From NCBI RefSeq assembly GCF_009389715.1, contig NW_024068198.1:62001-126000 (forward strand): 64,000 nucleotides of DNA. The letters run 5' to 3'. The position numbers and the translations under genes are program-made. This DNA is from Phoenix dactylifera (lineage: Eukaryota; Streptophyta; Magnoliopsida; Arecales; Arecaceae). The notes under the pieces are model-generated. The model worked only from the letters and a program-made list of their open reading frames with translations. It had not been told where the DNA came from and ran no database searches. Each line of letters starts with the position of its first letter. Positions within the stretch are counted from its first letter, which is position 1. This document shows, in pieces, positions 21,501 to 33,900 of the stretch.

Positions 21501-24500
21501 TATTTGAAAGGGTACAAAAAAATTTTGAGGGTAAGTTGATCGGTGCAGACCGTGCTAAGGATCTTGCTGTGTTGAAGGTAGATTTTTTTCCTAGTCATCC
21601 TTCTTTTTTTTTCCTCACAATTCTATGCTAATCCAAGTTCTGTAGGCTTTGTCTATTATCAATACTTCAGGATTGCAAATATCCTAGTGTATTGATTCAT
21701 CCAAACAAAGCCAGCTTCCTGCACAATTCTTGCTCGTGTGTTTTAACCAAATTTTTACCTTCCATACTATTGTAATAATTTATTTCGCTTTGTCTTTGCG
21801 GATGCTATCTTTGCTGGTGGTGAACTATACTCTTCTATATGTTCAATAATGAAATTGTTATTCGTTCATACCACTTGATAGGATGTAAAATATATTGCAA
21901 GATTCTGTATGACTTATGCATTATGTTCAATAACGATTTTTTTATTCATTCATATCACTTGAAAAGATATAAACAATTTTCTAAAATAATTAAGTATGAC
22001 TTGCGCATCTGTATGCTCAACAGTGCAATAGTACTTATTGTTGCCCAGATAGACAACCCAAGAGGGGGGGGTGAATTGGGTTTTAAAATAATTTAGATAA
22101 TTTAAAACGTTATGGATGATTAATTAAAAACTATTGCAAGTTATTTAATTAATTACTATGTGCTGTGAGTAATATGAAATGAGAAGAAGGAGAGACAATC
22201 AATCACAAACACAAGTTTTATAGTGGTTCGGAGCTAACCCTTGCTCCTACGTCCACTCCCCAAGTCTCACTTGGAAATTCACTATAATCCCCTTGGATTA
22301 CAGCCGGTTGTTTTCCAAGCTCACAACCAAACTTGTTGTTTTACGAGCTCACAACGAACTCGGTCGGTTTTCCCAGGCTCACCGACTAGAACCACCCCCG
22401 ATTGTTTTTCCGGGATCACAATCGAACCCTTACACACGTTGGTTTTAACTCGGCTCACCAACCAACCTCAATCCCCTTGATTCAATCCCCGATTGAACCA
22501 AGTAAATACAAGTTGTAAAAAGAAAACAGAAAATGAGCTTCTCAAAAAGCAGATGAAAACAATATGAACAATAAATGAAGTTAAGAAGCCTCAAACGCTT
22601 TTAGATTGGAGATGAGGAATGGCTTCTTAAACTTCTGGTCTCCTCTTGAAAGAGTAGTCGACTTGAATGCAGGAGAAGGAGGCTTTAATTGCTGGGAAGA
22701 TGTAGTTGGAAGCAGTAAATGCAGATCTTCCTCTTTTTCGTTGAAGAGCACGTTGCGGAGCTTGAATGCTTGATTAGTTAGAGTGAAATAGTTGTTCTCT
22801 CCCTTGCTACAGTCCTCTGTGGCTATTTAAGCCAACCCCCACGGAAACTAGCCGTTAGAGTGCTTTTTCTGCCCGTTCTGAACACTCTGCGCAGCCTGAC
22901 AATATGACCGTTGGTGGGTTGGAGTCGACTCGCGCGATCAGGAGTCGACTCGGCTGTAGCGGGAGTCGACTCAAGCTTTTCCGGAGTCGACTCGGCAACT
23001 GTTCCAAATTTGAATTAAAGTTGCCTTCACGACTGGGAGTCGACTCGTCTTGAGCTGGAGTCGACTCGTCAACTTCTGGAGCTGACTTGGCAATTTTGGA
23101 GTCGGCTCATCCACTGAAGTCCGTGGATCCAATTTTGAATTTTGTCCACTCGAGTCGACTCGACTGTCCTGGGAGTCGACTCGAATCTCAGAGCCCGAAC
23201 TCCCGATCCTCTGTCTTTTGGCTCGTCCAGTCTTGGAGTCGACTCGAACTTCCTTGGAGTCGACTCGGCTCTCAGTTTCCGAAAGATGGTCTTCTGCCTT
23301 TTGACGTGAAGCTGTCTTGGAGTCGACTCGAGCTGTCTGGGAGTCGACTCGAATCTCAGAGGCAGTAACTTGGTTTTCTGTCTGTCTTGGGGTCGCGGTG
23401 TCTTGGAGTCGACTCGCGTATTGCGGGAGTCGACTCGAATCTCAGAGTCCATAGAATGGTCTCTGACTTTCTTTGTGTACCGCTGAGAGTCGACTCTTGC
23501 TTTCTTTGGAGTCGACCTGTCAACCATCGGAGTCGACTCGCGTTCCACTGGAGTCGACTCGAATCTCAGACCCGAAAACTGCTCTCTGACTTTTCTGCCT
23601 GTGACTGCTTGGAGTCGACTCTTACTTCCCTGGAGTCGACTTGGTGAACATTGGAGTCGACTCGCGCACTTCAGGAGTCGACTCGTTGACAGGTTCTGAG
23701 TTGATCCTTTCTGTTCTTCTGTCTGTTCTCAGTCGGAGTCGACTCGTACTCATCTGGAGTCGACTCGAGCTCGTGCCAGTGAACTTGATACGCTTGGAGT
23801 CGACTCGTGATACTCGGGAGTCGACTCGAGTCTCAGACATTGGTTCAAACAGACTCCTTAACTTATCCAACAATTATGAACCAAGTCTTGGGACACTTAG
23901 ACAGGATTTTCACTGAAACACTCAATTGAATTCATTAGTAATTAAAAGATATACTCAAATGCTTTGAGCTCATCAAAATCAAATGGGGTTTTAATCAATC
24001 ACTCCACACTTATCCATATCATTTGGTGGGAATTAAACAATTTTTATTTAGTAGTTACAAGATGACCAATATGCTTTGCAGGCTTCAATGTAAATTCCTA
24101 TTCTTCTTACTATTAAAATTGATGATTCTTATGACGTTTTACTGGGTTACTTTGTAATCATCTAAGTAGAATCCAGTCTTTTTTTCCCATTTCCTGCTTC
24201 GGCAATAAGAGTAACATCTTTGATTGACATAATTTGTCTATCATGTGATGCCATAATTATGTAATAGGTGGAAGCTTCTGCAGACCTTCTGAAGTCAATT
24301 AAAGTGGGGCAATCATCTGCTCTAAAAGTTGGCCAGCAATGTTTAGCAATTGGAAATCCCTTTGGCTTTGATCATACTTTAACTGTTGGGGTTATTAGTG
24401 GATTAAATCGAGATATTTTCAGTCAAACTGGAGTAACAATTGGAGGTGGTATTCAGACTGATGCAGCCATTAATCCTGGGAATAGGTTTGTTCACCAGCT

Positions 24501-27500
24501 TTCTCAGTCCTTGTAGTAAAGTTGTCTTATTGTAGATTACATTTAAAAGGATTTATTGCCAAGAAAGATTCTCTAGATTTTTACTTAGATTTCTGATCCT
24601 TATTAGTTAAAATACTGAGACAAAACTACTCTTTTGCAACTTTTTAGTTCATACTGCTGATTAATTGTCAATTGCTTCTTTTATGTTTGTGAAATCTGAT
24701 TGTTGATGTTGCTCGACTTGATCCACTTTTTACATGTCTGGTTCTGTATTTAGGAAAAATATCAGTTTGTTTGCCATTGATAAGGTCATAGATCTGTCAT
24801 CGTCGTAGTAGGTATCCAGGATTGGATTAAAGGTTCAGTGGTTTGAATTGAATGAGTATTGTACTAAATTGGAGTGTTGTACCGATTTGCACTGTTCAAT
24901 GGTTATGCATTTGTCGAAAATATCTTAGGAAACTAAGCTGCTAATTTTCCATTGAATCATGGAATGATCATCAAAGTGTGCTACTATCCATCAATTCCAG
25001 CAATGGCCTTTTAAGATTTTAACGGCAGTTTACTATTTATTTATTTATTTTTGTGAGATCTGGCTTCATTATGGAGTGAGTTTTCAAATAGCTACCATGT
25101 GACCATCTTGGATTTTTAAATCACCATGCGACTGTTAAACCTAGGAAAGGAGTTTTAAGCAAATGATATGATGTGGTGCCTTAAAATGTTCCTTTTTTTT
25201 ATGACAATTTTAGTGTAATTGTTTTACATGAGTGAATGACTGAATGTGTGAATTAGAATTCAAATGCTTCTTTCCATTTAAGTGTTGTGCAAATCTAGCT
25301 TAATTTACCATCTGGTTTCATAAGTATAATTCCCACACTGTGTCATTATCATTATTAGATGTTCTATCTTAAAAAATATTATCAGAAACTCGTGACCATT
25401 ATTTAGTGAAATAAATAACTGAGGTGGCCCGTTATGCATGTACTACATGGACTAACAATGTGTTACTATTTTCACTCGGGAAAAATGAAGTGTTACTATG
25501 GACCTATTGTTGTGTCGTCATAAAAACCTTCTGAATAAGCGCACTGAGTAATGGTGCCAATCATGATTAACCTCTGAAGAATCATAATGCCAATGAATTT
25601 ATATATCCAGTGAACAACTCTTTTAATATTCACTTTAGTCCATTCAGAAACTCCTCCTTTGAAAAATAAAAAATCATGCCATTTTATTTGTTTTTAAAAA
25701 TCAGTGGTATCTCCATGGACATGCTAACCAGACTGCATGTTGTGTTAAAAAGTGTGACATGAGTGCTTTCTATGACCCTCATAGTCATGGTGAGATGCTT
25801 GATGTCAAACTATTTTCTGATTACAGACTTTCTAAAAAAGAAATGTGCCATTTTTGTCCTTTCTAGAAAAGACATCTATGTCTTTTTTTTTTTGGAAAAA
25901 GGAAACATCTGTAGGAGGCATGATAAAGGTATTGCAACACTAACAAAAATAGATGGATTGGAAAGATCAGATATTTTGAAGAAGACCAGATACCGTTATA
26001 TTTTGAAGACATTGATCATTATATTTTGAAGGAGAAAAATAGATCCCATGCTAGCATGTAGAAAAGGAAATATTATGCCATCAAAGACACTTTCTTATAT
26101 TGAATTGGACATTTGGCAGCGGTGGTCCTTTGCTAGACTCCAAAGGAAATCTGATTGGAATTAACACAGCAATATTTACGCAGACAGGTAAACTTCATTA
26201 TTTTTTGCATCATTTCTGTATGGTTTCAATTATAAAAAGGCAAACAGTGCATCCTGCATTTAAGATTATGTATTTCTTGCTGTTCATTTTAAGCTGTGAG
26301 AACTATATGATTAAGCATATTGTCCTTATAAGCAATTGTAAATGTACCTTTGAAAATTCTCAGTTTACATAAAATGGAAGTTTTCGAACAGAAAATTCAT
26401 TGCTTGCAATCTGTATGGTAAGGAAAAAGTTCTCCTGAAGATATTAGTAGTACGAACCTGTGCAGAACTGTCAGATGGCTGGTGCAATGTTTTCACAGAT
26501 CTGACTATCTTCTTATGTTGTCTGAAGTCCCAAATGCCTTTTATGGAGTTCCATGGAGAAACCTAAGCAACTTTCTTTTTCTCACACAGATGTGCGGGCA
26601 CATACACCTGCATATGATGCACATGCATGTAAGCACACATGCACATTTGGTGTATTTTGAGTTCCACACATGGAGGTGAATGATCAGAGCAGTTTCGACC
26701 TTGTCCACATAGTATGGAAAAGGCTAAAGAGTACTTTTGTCATTTATTAGTGCATTAAATGCATCCAGAAAAGCAAACTACAAACTATTCCACCATCAGA
26801 TGTGCTAGTTAAGTGACAAAGTTATTCTTTCACTTTTTTGTTCACAGTGAATTACATGAAAATGTATTTGCTCTCAGATATGTATTGTCGATAGAACATT
26901 AGCCCCCATTGTTGTTTTTTATTAGGTTTGGTGTAGTATTTTCTTTTCATCTTAAAGTAATCAGTCACATCCATAGCTTGCTGCACCCTGTATTTTGATG
27001 TTTTTTGCCAGGATCACTGTCTTTTCTCCTTGAAACTTTCAGCAGTTGTCATCAGATGTAAGCACTTTGTAACCACTTTGAACAATTGTAGACATCAAGT
27101 TAAGGTTTGCACTTGGGTGCAACTGGTCCCGGTTGATTGAATATTTATTTTTTTTTCTTCCAAAAAAAGATCAGAGATAAAGGTAGTTTGCCTGCATATC
27201 TGATGGAAAGAGTACAGTTTAGAACTTCGCCTGCTATATAGTTTTCCATGTGTATGTTCATTCTCCTTATTTTTTTATTTCCAAGTACTTGATTGAATCC
27301 TGATCTCTTCATTTTCAAGGTTTAGAGCTCGTGTCTGGTTTGTTAGCATAAAAGCTTTATATGTAATATAATGATATATGAGGAGTTTGAAGCAAAAATA
27401 TTCTAATATGGTGCATGCTTGATCTTATTTGCGTAAAATACTATTTGTCATACATTTACAGTTTTCCTCTAACCATTATCTTGTCAACTTGCTAAAGATC

Positions 27501-30500
27501 ATTATAATAAAATTACTTTATTGTTACAGGCACATCTGCTGGTGTTGGCTTTGCCATCCCATCTTCAACTGTACTTAAGATAGTACCTCAGTTAATTCAG
27601 TTTGGCAAAGTATGTTTAACTTATGTATCTTATCATTTTTTTCTCAATTGATTTCCTGTCCTTGTGTTTCTACTGATTAACATCTCACAAGCTATCAAAT
27701 TTCGACCATACCATACTGACCTTGTATCACATGCTATCAACCCATATCAGCTTGGGTGTATTAACTAGCTTGGCAAACGATGAGTAGTTATGGGGGGGCG
27801 TACAATGTCTCATAACATACATGTATGTGAATAGTGCATGAGTATAGGGAGAATTTGAAACCTTGGTTTCTTGCAACATCCTTAGATATGGACATATATG
27901 TATTTATATGTTTATGCATATATGTGCATATATATCTGTATATGTATATGTATGTAGTATGGAGTTAGACTAGGATGTACTTGAGTGTATGTGGGCTCTA
28001 ATGTTTCCTAGTAGAAATCAATAAGCACCTCTCAAAATAACAATCGACATCGTTGATCATGGTACATGGTATAATTTTTCCTAGGGTTTAAAAATATTTA
28101 TTTTGGAGGTCTCTTGCCTATGAATCAAGCAAGCACAAATGAATGGCAGCAATATAGCTAGTGAACTGAAGTATGTTATACACTATTTACGAATCTAAAC
28201 CATTGATCTTAATCTAAATACTTTAAAATATATGCAGGTCAATTTCAGCTGATTTGGATGTTTTTAGACTATAGATCAAATAAAGCATGGCATCATATAC
28301 CATTAAAATTGTTCATTATTCATCGATTTGATAAATAGGTAAAAGATACCAAAACTGTGTTTCTTTTGTTTCTAGGCATTTTATGCACCATAGATCATGT
28401 TCAGTGATGTTGATTTTTATTTTGAAAGGTCAATCGTCTGGAAGCATTTGGGGCCAAATGCACTTGATTGTATCCTGGACTAATTCTCTCTCTCTCTCTC
28501 TCTATGTATGTATATGTGTATGTATATATATTATAATGTATGCGTATATATATGAATATATAGATAGAGAGAGATGGACTATGCTCCTCTTTGGAAGAGA
28601 GGGTGTCCACTTCTCTCGAGTACAAAATCAATAGTGGGGCATCTAAATGAAAGATCTACTCTGTTGATCATGATCTACATCTTTAAAAATGCCTAGAGGC
28701 AAAAAATCGCGTGTTTTGATAATCTCTAATCTCCGCATCAAATGGGTGCAAACATGAATGGTTAAAATGATGTGAGATCCTATTTCTCTGTGATCTAAGC
28801 ATTAAAATATATTGATTTTCAATCTATATATTTTATCATGTGCAGATCATATCCATAAGATGGATTGCCAATTTAAATGTTTATATTATGTATTTTAGCA
28901 CTGTAGCACAATGAAAACTGTCCATTTTTGTATCCACATGATACATAGGTTAAAGCATGGTCTGCCGTACCGATCGGTATGGATCAGTATGGGCCGGTAC
29001 GGTACAGCTATATTTTTCGGTTCCGACTATTTGCAACTCGTACTGATCGGTACCGGCCCGTATCAGCCTAGTACCGGTCCGTACCGGCCTAGTACCGGCC
29101 CGTACCGAACCGATACCGGCCGTACCGACCGGCTTATATCGACCTCAAATTTTTTTTGGCTTTTGGCCCGAACCAGCCGAACCGGTACAGTACCGGTTCG
29201 GTTCGGTATGGTACCGATACCGGTGCCCTCCGGTATGTCGGTATGGTCGGTACAGCGGACCTTGGTCCGTTAGAGACTATCAAAACATGTAATATTTGAC
29301 TTCTATGATTTAGTATAGGTTATGATCAATGGTGTGGATTTTTGATTTGGATGCCCTATTATTGATTTTGGACTTGAGTAGATGCCCTTTCTTTCTTAGA
29401 GGAATATAGTCATACATATGGCAAAATTCATCCAACTAAGAAACATCAAACTACTGAGGATCAATTTGATTTGACAGAATATTGGGATTTGCCAACTTGA
29501 ATGGCTCAGAGAATTTAGAAATCAAACAAGGTTTTTAGCAAAACATAAATTTCATATCAGTTGCTTATACATGCTCGGTACTCTGTTTTGAGCAGTCAGT
29601 TTGAAAATTCAAGCTGACTTTATGTGGGGAAATTTAGTTTAAATCTTGAACCTTTTATTGTTACTATACAACTTCTGATCCTTTCAGGCTCAGATTTACA
29701 AGCATATGTTTCTTTCATTTATTCACTCATTCTTCTTTTTTTTGATACCATTTGTTTGAACTTTGAAGTGTTGTATAACTGTCTAAGAATATGATTATGT
29801 TGGAAGAAGTGCAAGAGTGGCAGTGGTTGATGATAAGAAAGAGGAAGTTTTTGTAAGGTTTAACTAGTTGAGGGATCAACCTAGTGATGGGGTCTTGGAT
29901 TCAGATTGAAGCTGGAAAAGAGGTGGGAGGAAACTGAAGGATACTTGGATAGAGATATAGTTAAAGATCTCAAAGATGCTTTCCAGTTCATAATTATTAT
30001 TTTTGTTTAAGAACCAGTTATGAAGTAAGACTTACCTGAGAAGGATAGGACTATCTCCCCAGAAGCACCATTCACTTAACTAACATCCTGGTTTTTTGGG
30101 GTTTATAATCTATTGTATCAAATCTGATATCAAGGACATTTTGATTTATTATTTTCTTATGCTCTCTTTGCTTCCTCTTCTTTTAAGGTTGTGCGTGCTG
30201 GTTTGAATGTGGAAATAGCTTCAAATCTGGTCGCTAATCAACTAAATGTTCAGAAAGGAGCCCTTGTACTGCAGGTATAGTGAGCTGAATGGCTCTATGC
30301 TGTTTCACTGACGTATCCTGAGACACCATTAATAATCTGAAAGGAGAAATTAACAGGTTTCTTAATTAGATAATCAATCTACTTTGTCAAATTAGATAGT
30401 CATTCTGTTGCACCATTTCAATACTGTATGCTAGGTTATGGGGAACAGTGTTGCAGCCAAAGCAGGTTTGCTTCCTACTACAAGAGGTTTTGCTGGTAAC

Positions 30501-30799
30501 ATAATTCTCGGGGATGTCATCGTTGCAGTAGATGATAAGCCTGTAAGTATTTGTTCTTCCAGATCAGCTTTTTTCAGGGAATTTATGGCAGTAGTACTGT
30601 TTTTCAGATATTAGAAAAGATGGGATATAACTTTCTGACAAAAATTTAACAACATTTACCCGGGCAGATTAGAAGTAAAGCAGATCTATCAAAGATTCTG
30701 GATGACTATAATGTTGGAGATAAAGTTGTGCTGAAGGTCCAAAGAGGTAATCAGAGCTTGGAGCTGCCTTTGGTCTTAGAGGAGACAAGCATTCGATGA
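18566..30799 (+). CDS. DEG8: DEG8-type chloroplast lumen serine protease (13 exons, 461 aa)
   Basis: This is a DegP/HtrA-type serine protease of the thylakoid lumen. In Arabidopsis DEG8 works with DEG5 in degrading damaged photosystem II D1 protein. Exons: 18566-18738, 19639-19766, 20503-20585, 20695-20793, 21024-21090, 21354-21429, 21511-21577, 24268-24485, 26120-26187, 27530-27609, 30188-30274, 30435-30542 and 30668-30799. All junctions are GT-AG and in phase, giving 461 aa (the Arabidopsis protein is about 450). A transit peptide is followed by a twin-arginine type lumen signal (TTRRMLFASPAICLC, then AVA). The catalytic triad is H183 (NYHV), D226 (AKDLAVLK) and S304 (NPGNSGGP); the serine codon is split AG/C by intron 8. 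A C-terminal PDZ domain spans about 350-455 (GALVLQV...GDVIVAVDDKPI), which separates it from DEG5. Introns 7 (2.7 kb) and 10 (2.6 kb) carry insertions. The first donor (AAG/GTCATC) is weak. Confidence 0.95.
22040..24000. mobile_element. Unclassified insertion in DEG8 intron 7, with palindrome array
   Basis: The sequence changes abruptly at about 22050 (CAACCCAAGAGGGGGGG, then TGAATTGGG) and returns to AT-rich intron near 24000. In between there is no protein domain I recognise. The middle is rich in GTCGACTC motifs. The ends resemble each other only weakly (GAATTGGGTTTTAA, and AATGGGGTTTTAA near 23980), so the element class and exact borders are unknown. Open frames through it repeat short units (ESTPR or SRLES) and are a by-product of the repeat. 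Confidence 0.6.
22923..23836. repeat. Array of about 24 GAGTCGACTC palindromes
   Basis: The 10-base perfect palindrome GAGTCGACTC occurs about two dozen times, with several one-base variants (for example GTCGACCTG and GTCGACTTG). Neighbours are often exactly 21 bases apart (23235, 23312 and 23406 start such pairs), and pairs are spaced by 70-120 bases with the flank AATCTCAGA after many second copies. Each copy can pair with itself or any other in RNA or single-stranded DNA. Confidence 0.9.
28485..28570. repeat. TC and TATG/TA microsatellite in DEG8 intron 10
   Basis: A (TC) run is followed by TATGTATATGTG and TATATA stretches and then GATAGAGAGAG. It is simple sequence with no coding value. 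Confidence 0.85.
28959..29261. mobile_element. GGTACC-rich MITE-like element in DEG8 intron 10
   Basis: The ends match as inverted repeats: GGTCTGCCGTACCGA at the left and, reversed, GGTCCGCTGTACCGA at the right (13 of 15). The inside is dense in GTACCGG, CGGTAC and related palindromic words, giving many alternative foldbacks. About 300 bp with no coding capacity fits a MITE. I cannot name the superfamily or find a clear target duplication. Confidence 0.6.
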
Positions 30800-30920
30800 G
30801 CACCCAAAATCCTCCATCTGTCTATTTGTGCATATCCAAGCTTGTGAAATTAAAAGGTGATTCATTCTTTCACTATTTTCTCCATTCTTTCACTATTTGT
30901 TCCCTTTGAAAAGGGAAAAG

Positions 30921-30926
30921 AATAAA
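30921..30926 (+). terminator. Possible DEG8 poly(A) signal
   Basis: AATAAA lies 122 bases past the stop codon in an AT-rich stretch, followed by a T-rich region. Plant poly(A) signals are loose, so this is a guess from motif and position. Confidence 0.35.
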
Positions 30927-33900
30927 ATGTGCCAAATAGGGCAACCAAATTGCTCGGTTTATATTAACAGACATTGGCTATCAGCTTTTAATATTTCCAC
31001 ATTGATTCATATTGTTATTATTCTTCAGTCTTTTTCTTTTCCTCTCCTAAGGACTTGATTATAAACTGTTTTATCTTCTCTTGTCTATTATACTTATGAT
31101 GGTTCTTAATAGACAATAGTTACAGTTTAGATGACACCAACCAGCACAACATAGTTTCTGTAGGGGAAAAATTTGAGACCGTTCTGTCCAGCAGATTGCT
31201 GGATATCTGTTCCCCATTGAAATTTTTTATTGGGAGGGTAAGATCAATGAACCTTATGACGCTAATGAAATGCATTGACGTAACCCTTGTGATTCTTTTT
31301 GTGCAGCTGTCCAAACATCATATATAATCCCTTGTTCTTTGTCACACATTGCAAACAATTGAATACAATGGTTCTAAGAAATGATGTGTAGATATTTAGA
31401 ATGATATTTCAAACAAAAACACTATAGCATGGAAACAAATATGTTCAAATAGTTTGTAGGATCATGCAATATAAATTCCTTATTTGTTCCGGCTTGTTTG
31501 TTAACTGCTTTTTATAAGGTTCTGTTCCGTTGGTGTTTTTTAACTCTTTGTCAAGGCTCTGTGGGCTGCATCACCCCTGAGGAAACAAAGGTCATATTGT
31601 GGCTACCCATCAATAACAAGATCCGCACTGCTACCTGCAGAAAAGAAACCTTCATCTTGCCTGCTTTTCTCTCCAAGATGAGACCACCAACCATTTGTTC
31701 CTTGTCCTTTTTCAGTCAGTCTGGAAACATTGTCTTCCTCTTAAACTCCTGCCTCTCCCAAGCTCTTCGGTGAATCTTGGGCTTCTTCGAGACTGTTGTA
31801 TGTCATAAAAGACTGGCTTTCAGTTTTGCACATTGCCCTGGTGGTGGTCTCTTTGATCACCAGGCTTAGAAATCTAGTCCTTTCCAAGAAAAGGATGTTA
31901 TGTTCTCAGGTGTTGATAATGTTAGGTTTTGCATTTTTGGCTAGACTTTATTTGCTCAACTTCTCCCTGCATTCTCCTTATTAGTGCTCTCCTTAGTTTC
32001 TATTTTTTTTTTGTTTTTTCTTGGCCTTGGGCTTCTCTTTGTACTTGCTTTTCATTTACTTTATGAATGTGAGTTGGACCTCGTCAAACTTGTCTTCTCA
32101 AAAGAAGTCCTTTCATTTACTTCAGTTCAAGGGAGAGATTGTTAGAATCAATTGTATCAGTGAACTTGATTATTCATCCTTAAAATAGAGATTAGTTGAT
32201 GTTCTCCATAAGGATGCTTCTTCTTATACAGTAACACCTCTGAACCACTTGTATCCTTATTTACCAGGAGTAAGTGCTGGTGCTGGTGCAGATATGGGGA
32301 AGTGGGCCTCTTGAGAATATTTTTAGTAAGAAAACACTTAGGTTGCAGGTGTGGGAACAAGTTTCTGGGGAGATTCAGAAGCAGATGCACTAGCTAAGCA
32401 GAAGATTCCTGCTACTAAGCTTGCAGCTTATTATGGCTAGATTCTGTGATGACAAATAACTAGTCCTAAAAATCTGCCATTTCTTTTTCAAAATATCCCT
32501 GCTGGACCATTTAACTCTGATGTTTGATAGTATTGAGCAATTAGTTATCTCCATGTATTTTGTTCTTGTTTTATGGATGTGCATCTTGAAGCAATATCTG
32601 TAAGTTGTTTGGGATGCACAGGGGTCTTCTTTCTCTTACCCTTTCTATGTGCAACAGCATAAAGTCATTTAAAAAGCAGAAATTCTGAGACTGACAAAGC
32701 GATCTGATCAACTTGTTTCGAGCTAGATAAAGAATCTGGATACGATATTATTTGGATATACCTGTTATGCTGTATGAGGATGATATTCTCAGGGTATCTG
32801 ATAATACAGTAAAGTTGTTGGCTGGGGTGGTAAATCGTTTAGGCTAAATGGAACAACCATTCTGATGCCATGATCAACTTGAAAGGTGACTTACGCTGAT
32901 TATCAGAAACGGTCTTATTGTATTCATTTATTTTTGGGATTTTTGTATTTTTGGCGTCCCTGATCTCTCTGTTTTATCCCACTGTTATATCCTTCTCTCA
33001 AACCTTGTGAGTTCACCAGTCATTGTTTTTGAATTTACTTAGAAGCCTCTGACCCAGCATTCTGTCTGTGTGTAGCAAAATGGGCATCCAAATTTCCCTA
33101 AAATGTAGCCTGGATCGTTTTAGAGGACGTTAGTAGGAATATGACCTTTAATTACAATTTTGTATGCCAGTGCCATGCCAGCATTCGAATAAAAGCCTTG
33201 GAATATTTGCTGTCCGATGTTCTTATGTAGATATATATATGTGGAACTAGGTGTTTGGATAGAGCAAAAGCATATTTGAAATGTGTAAAGGAGGCGCTGT
33301 GTTTGAAATCCAGTGATTTTTGGGCATGCCGTTAGTTATCAGGGAAGGTAAGCTCTAGAAATCTTGTGGATTCGCCTTCTTTTGTGCTGGACTAGATCAT
33401 ATTTTGTTTAACTAGTTTATTTGATGTGGGTAGACACTGTATGGAATCATGCAGTGCAATTATATCATCAATCGGGAGATTGTGCATATTAAATCTAAAG
33501 TGCTATTTCCACATATGAAGTTTTGCCAGAGAAAGGCCTTTATGTATAAAATGCCTTTAAAACCCAGTCTAGTGGTTTGGAGGATGCTTATGGTTGCTTG
33601 TAGAGTTCAAGGGAGGATCGGTCTTTAAGTCAGTTTTCTGGTTAGGTATATGGAGCCAGAGGAGTCTTTGTGATCTTGAAGCTTTTTGTCTTCCAACTCC
33701 AACCGAGTTTAATATGTTTACTTCAGATAGTCACAAATCGACTTTTCTGGCTGTTTTGTTTCATATTGTTGGCTGGTTCGGTTAAATTCTGAAAAATAAT
33801 AATTTAGATTTAATGATAGAAAAGGAGAGGCTATCAAGAAAATGTTTCATAATGAATACAAAAATATGGGATACACAAGAAAATTTTCAACGTAAGTTGT

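Noticed and set aside
23069-23548. 159-codon minus-strand frame repeating ESTPR, and matching plus-strand frames with SRLES
   Set aside because: They exist only because the palindrome array has a 21-base spacing (a multiple of three). There is no conserved domain and frames are open on both strands at once.
31498-31773. 91-codon plus-strand frame upstream of the GGGAGAGAT-TGTTA motif
   Set aside because: I looked for RNase H or gag motifs of Copia and found none, so it is not called as a pol remnant.
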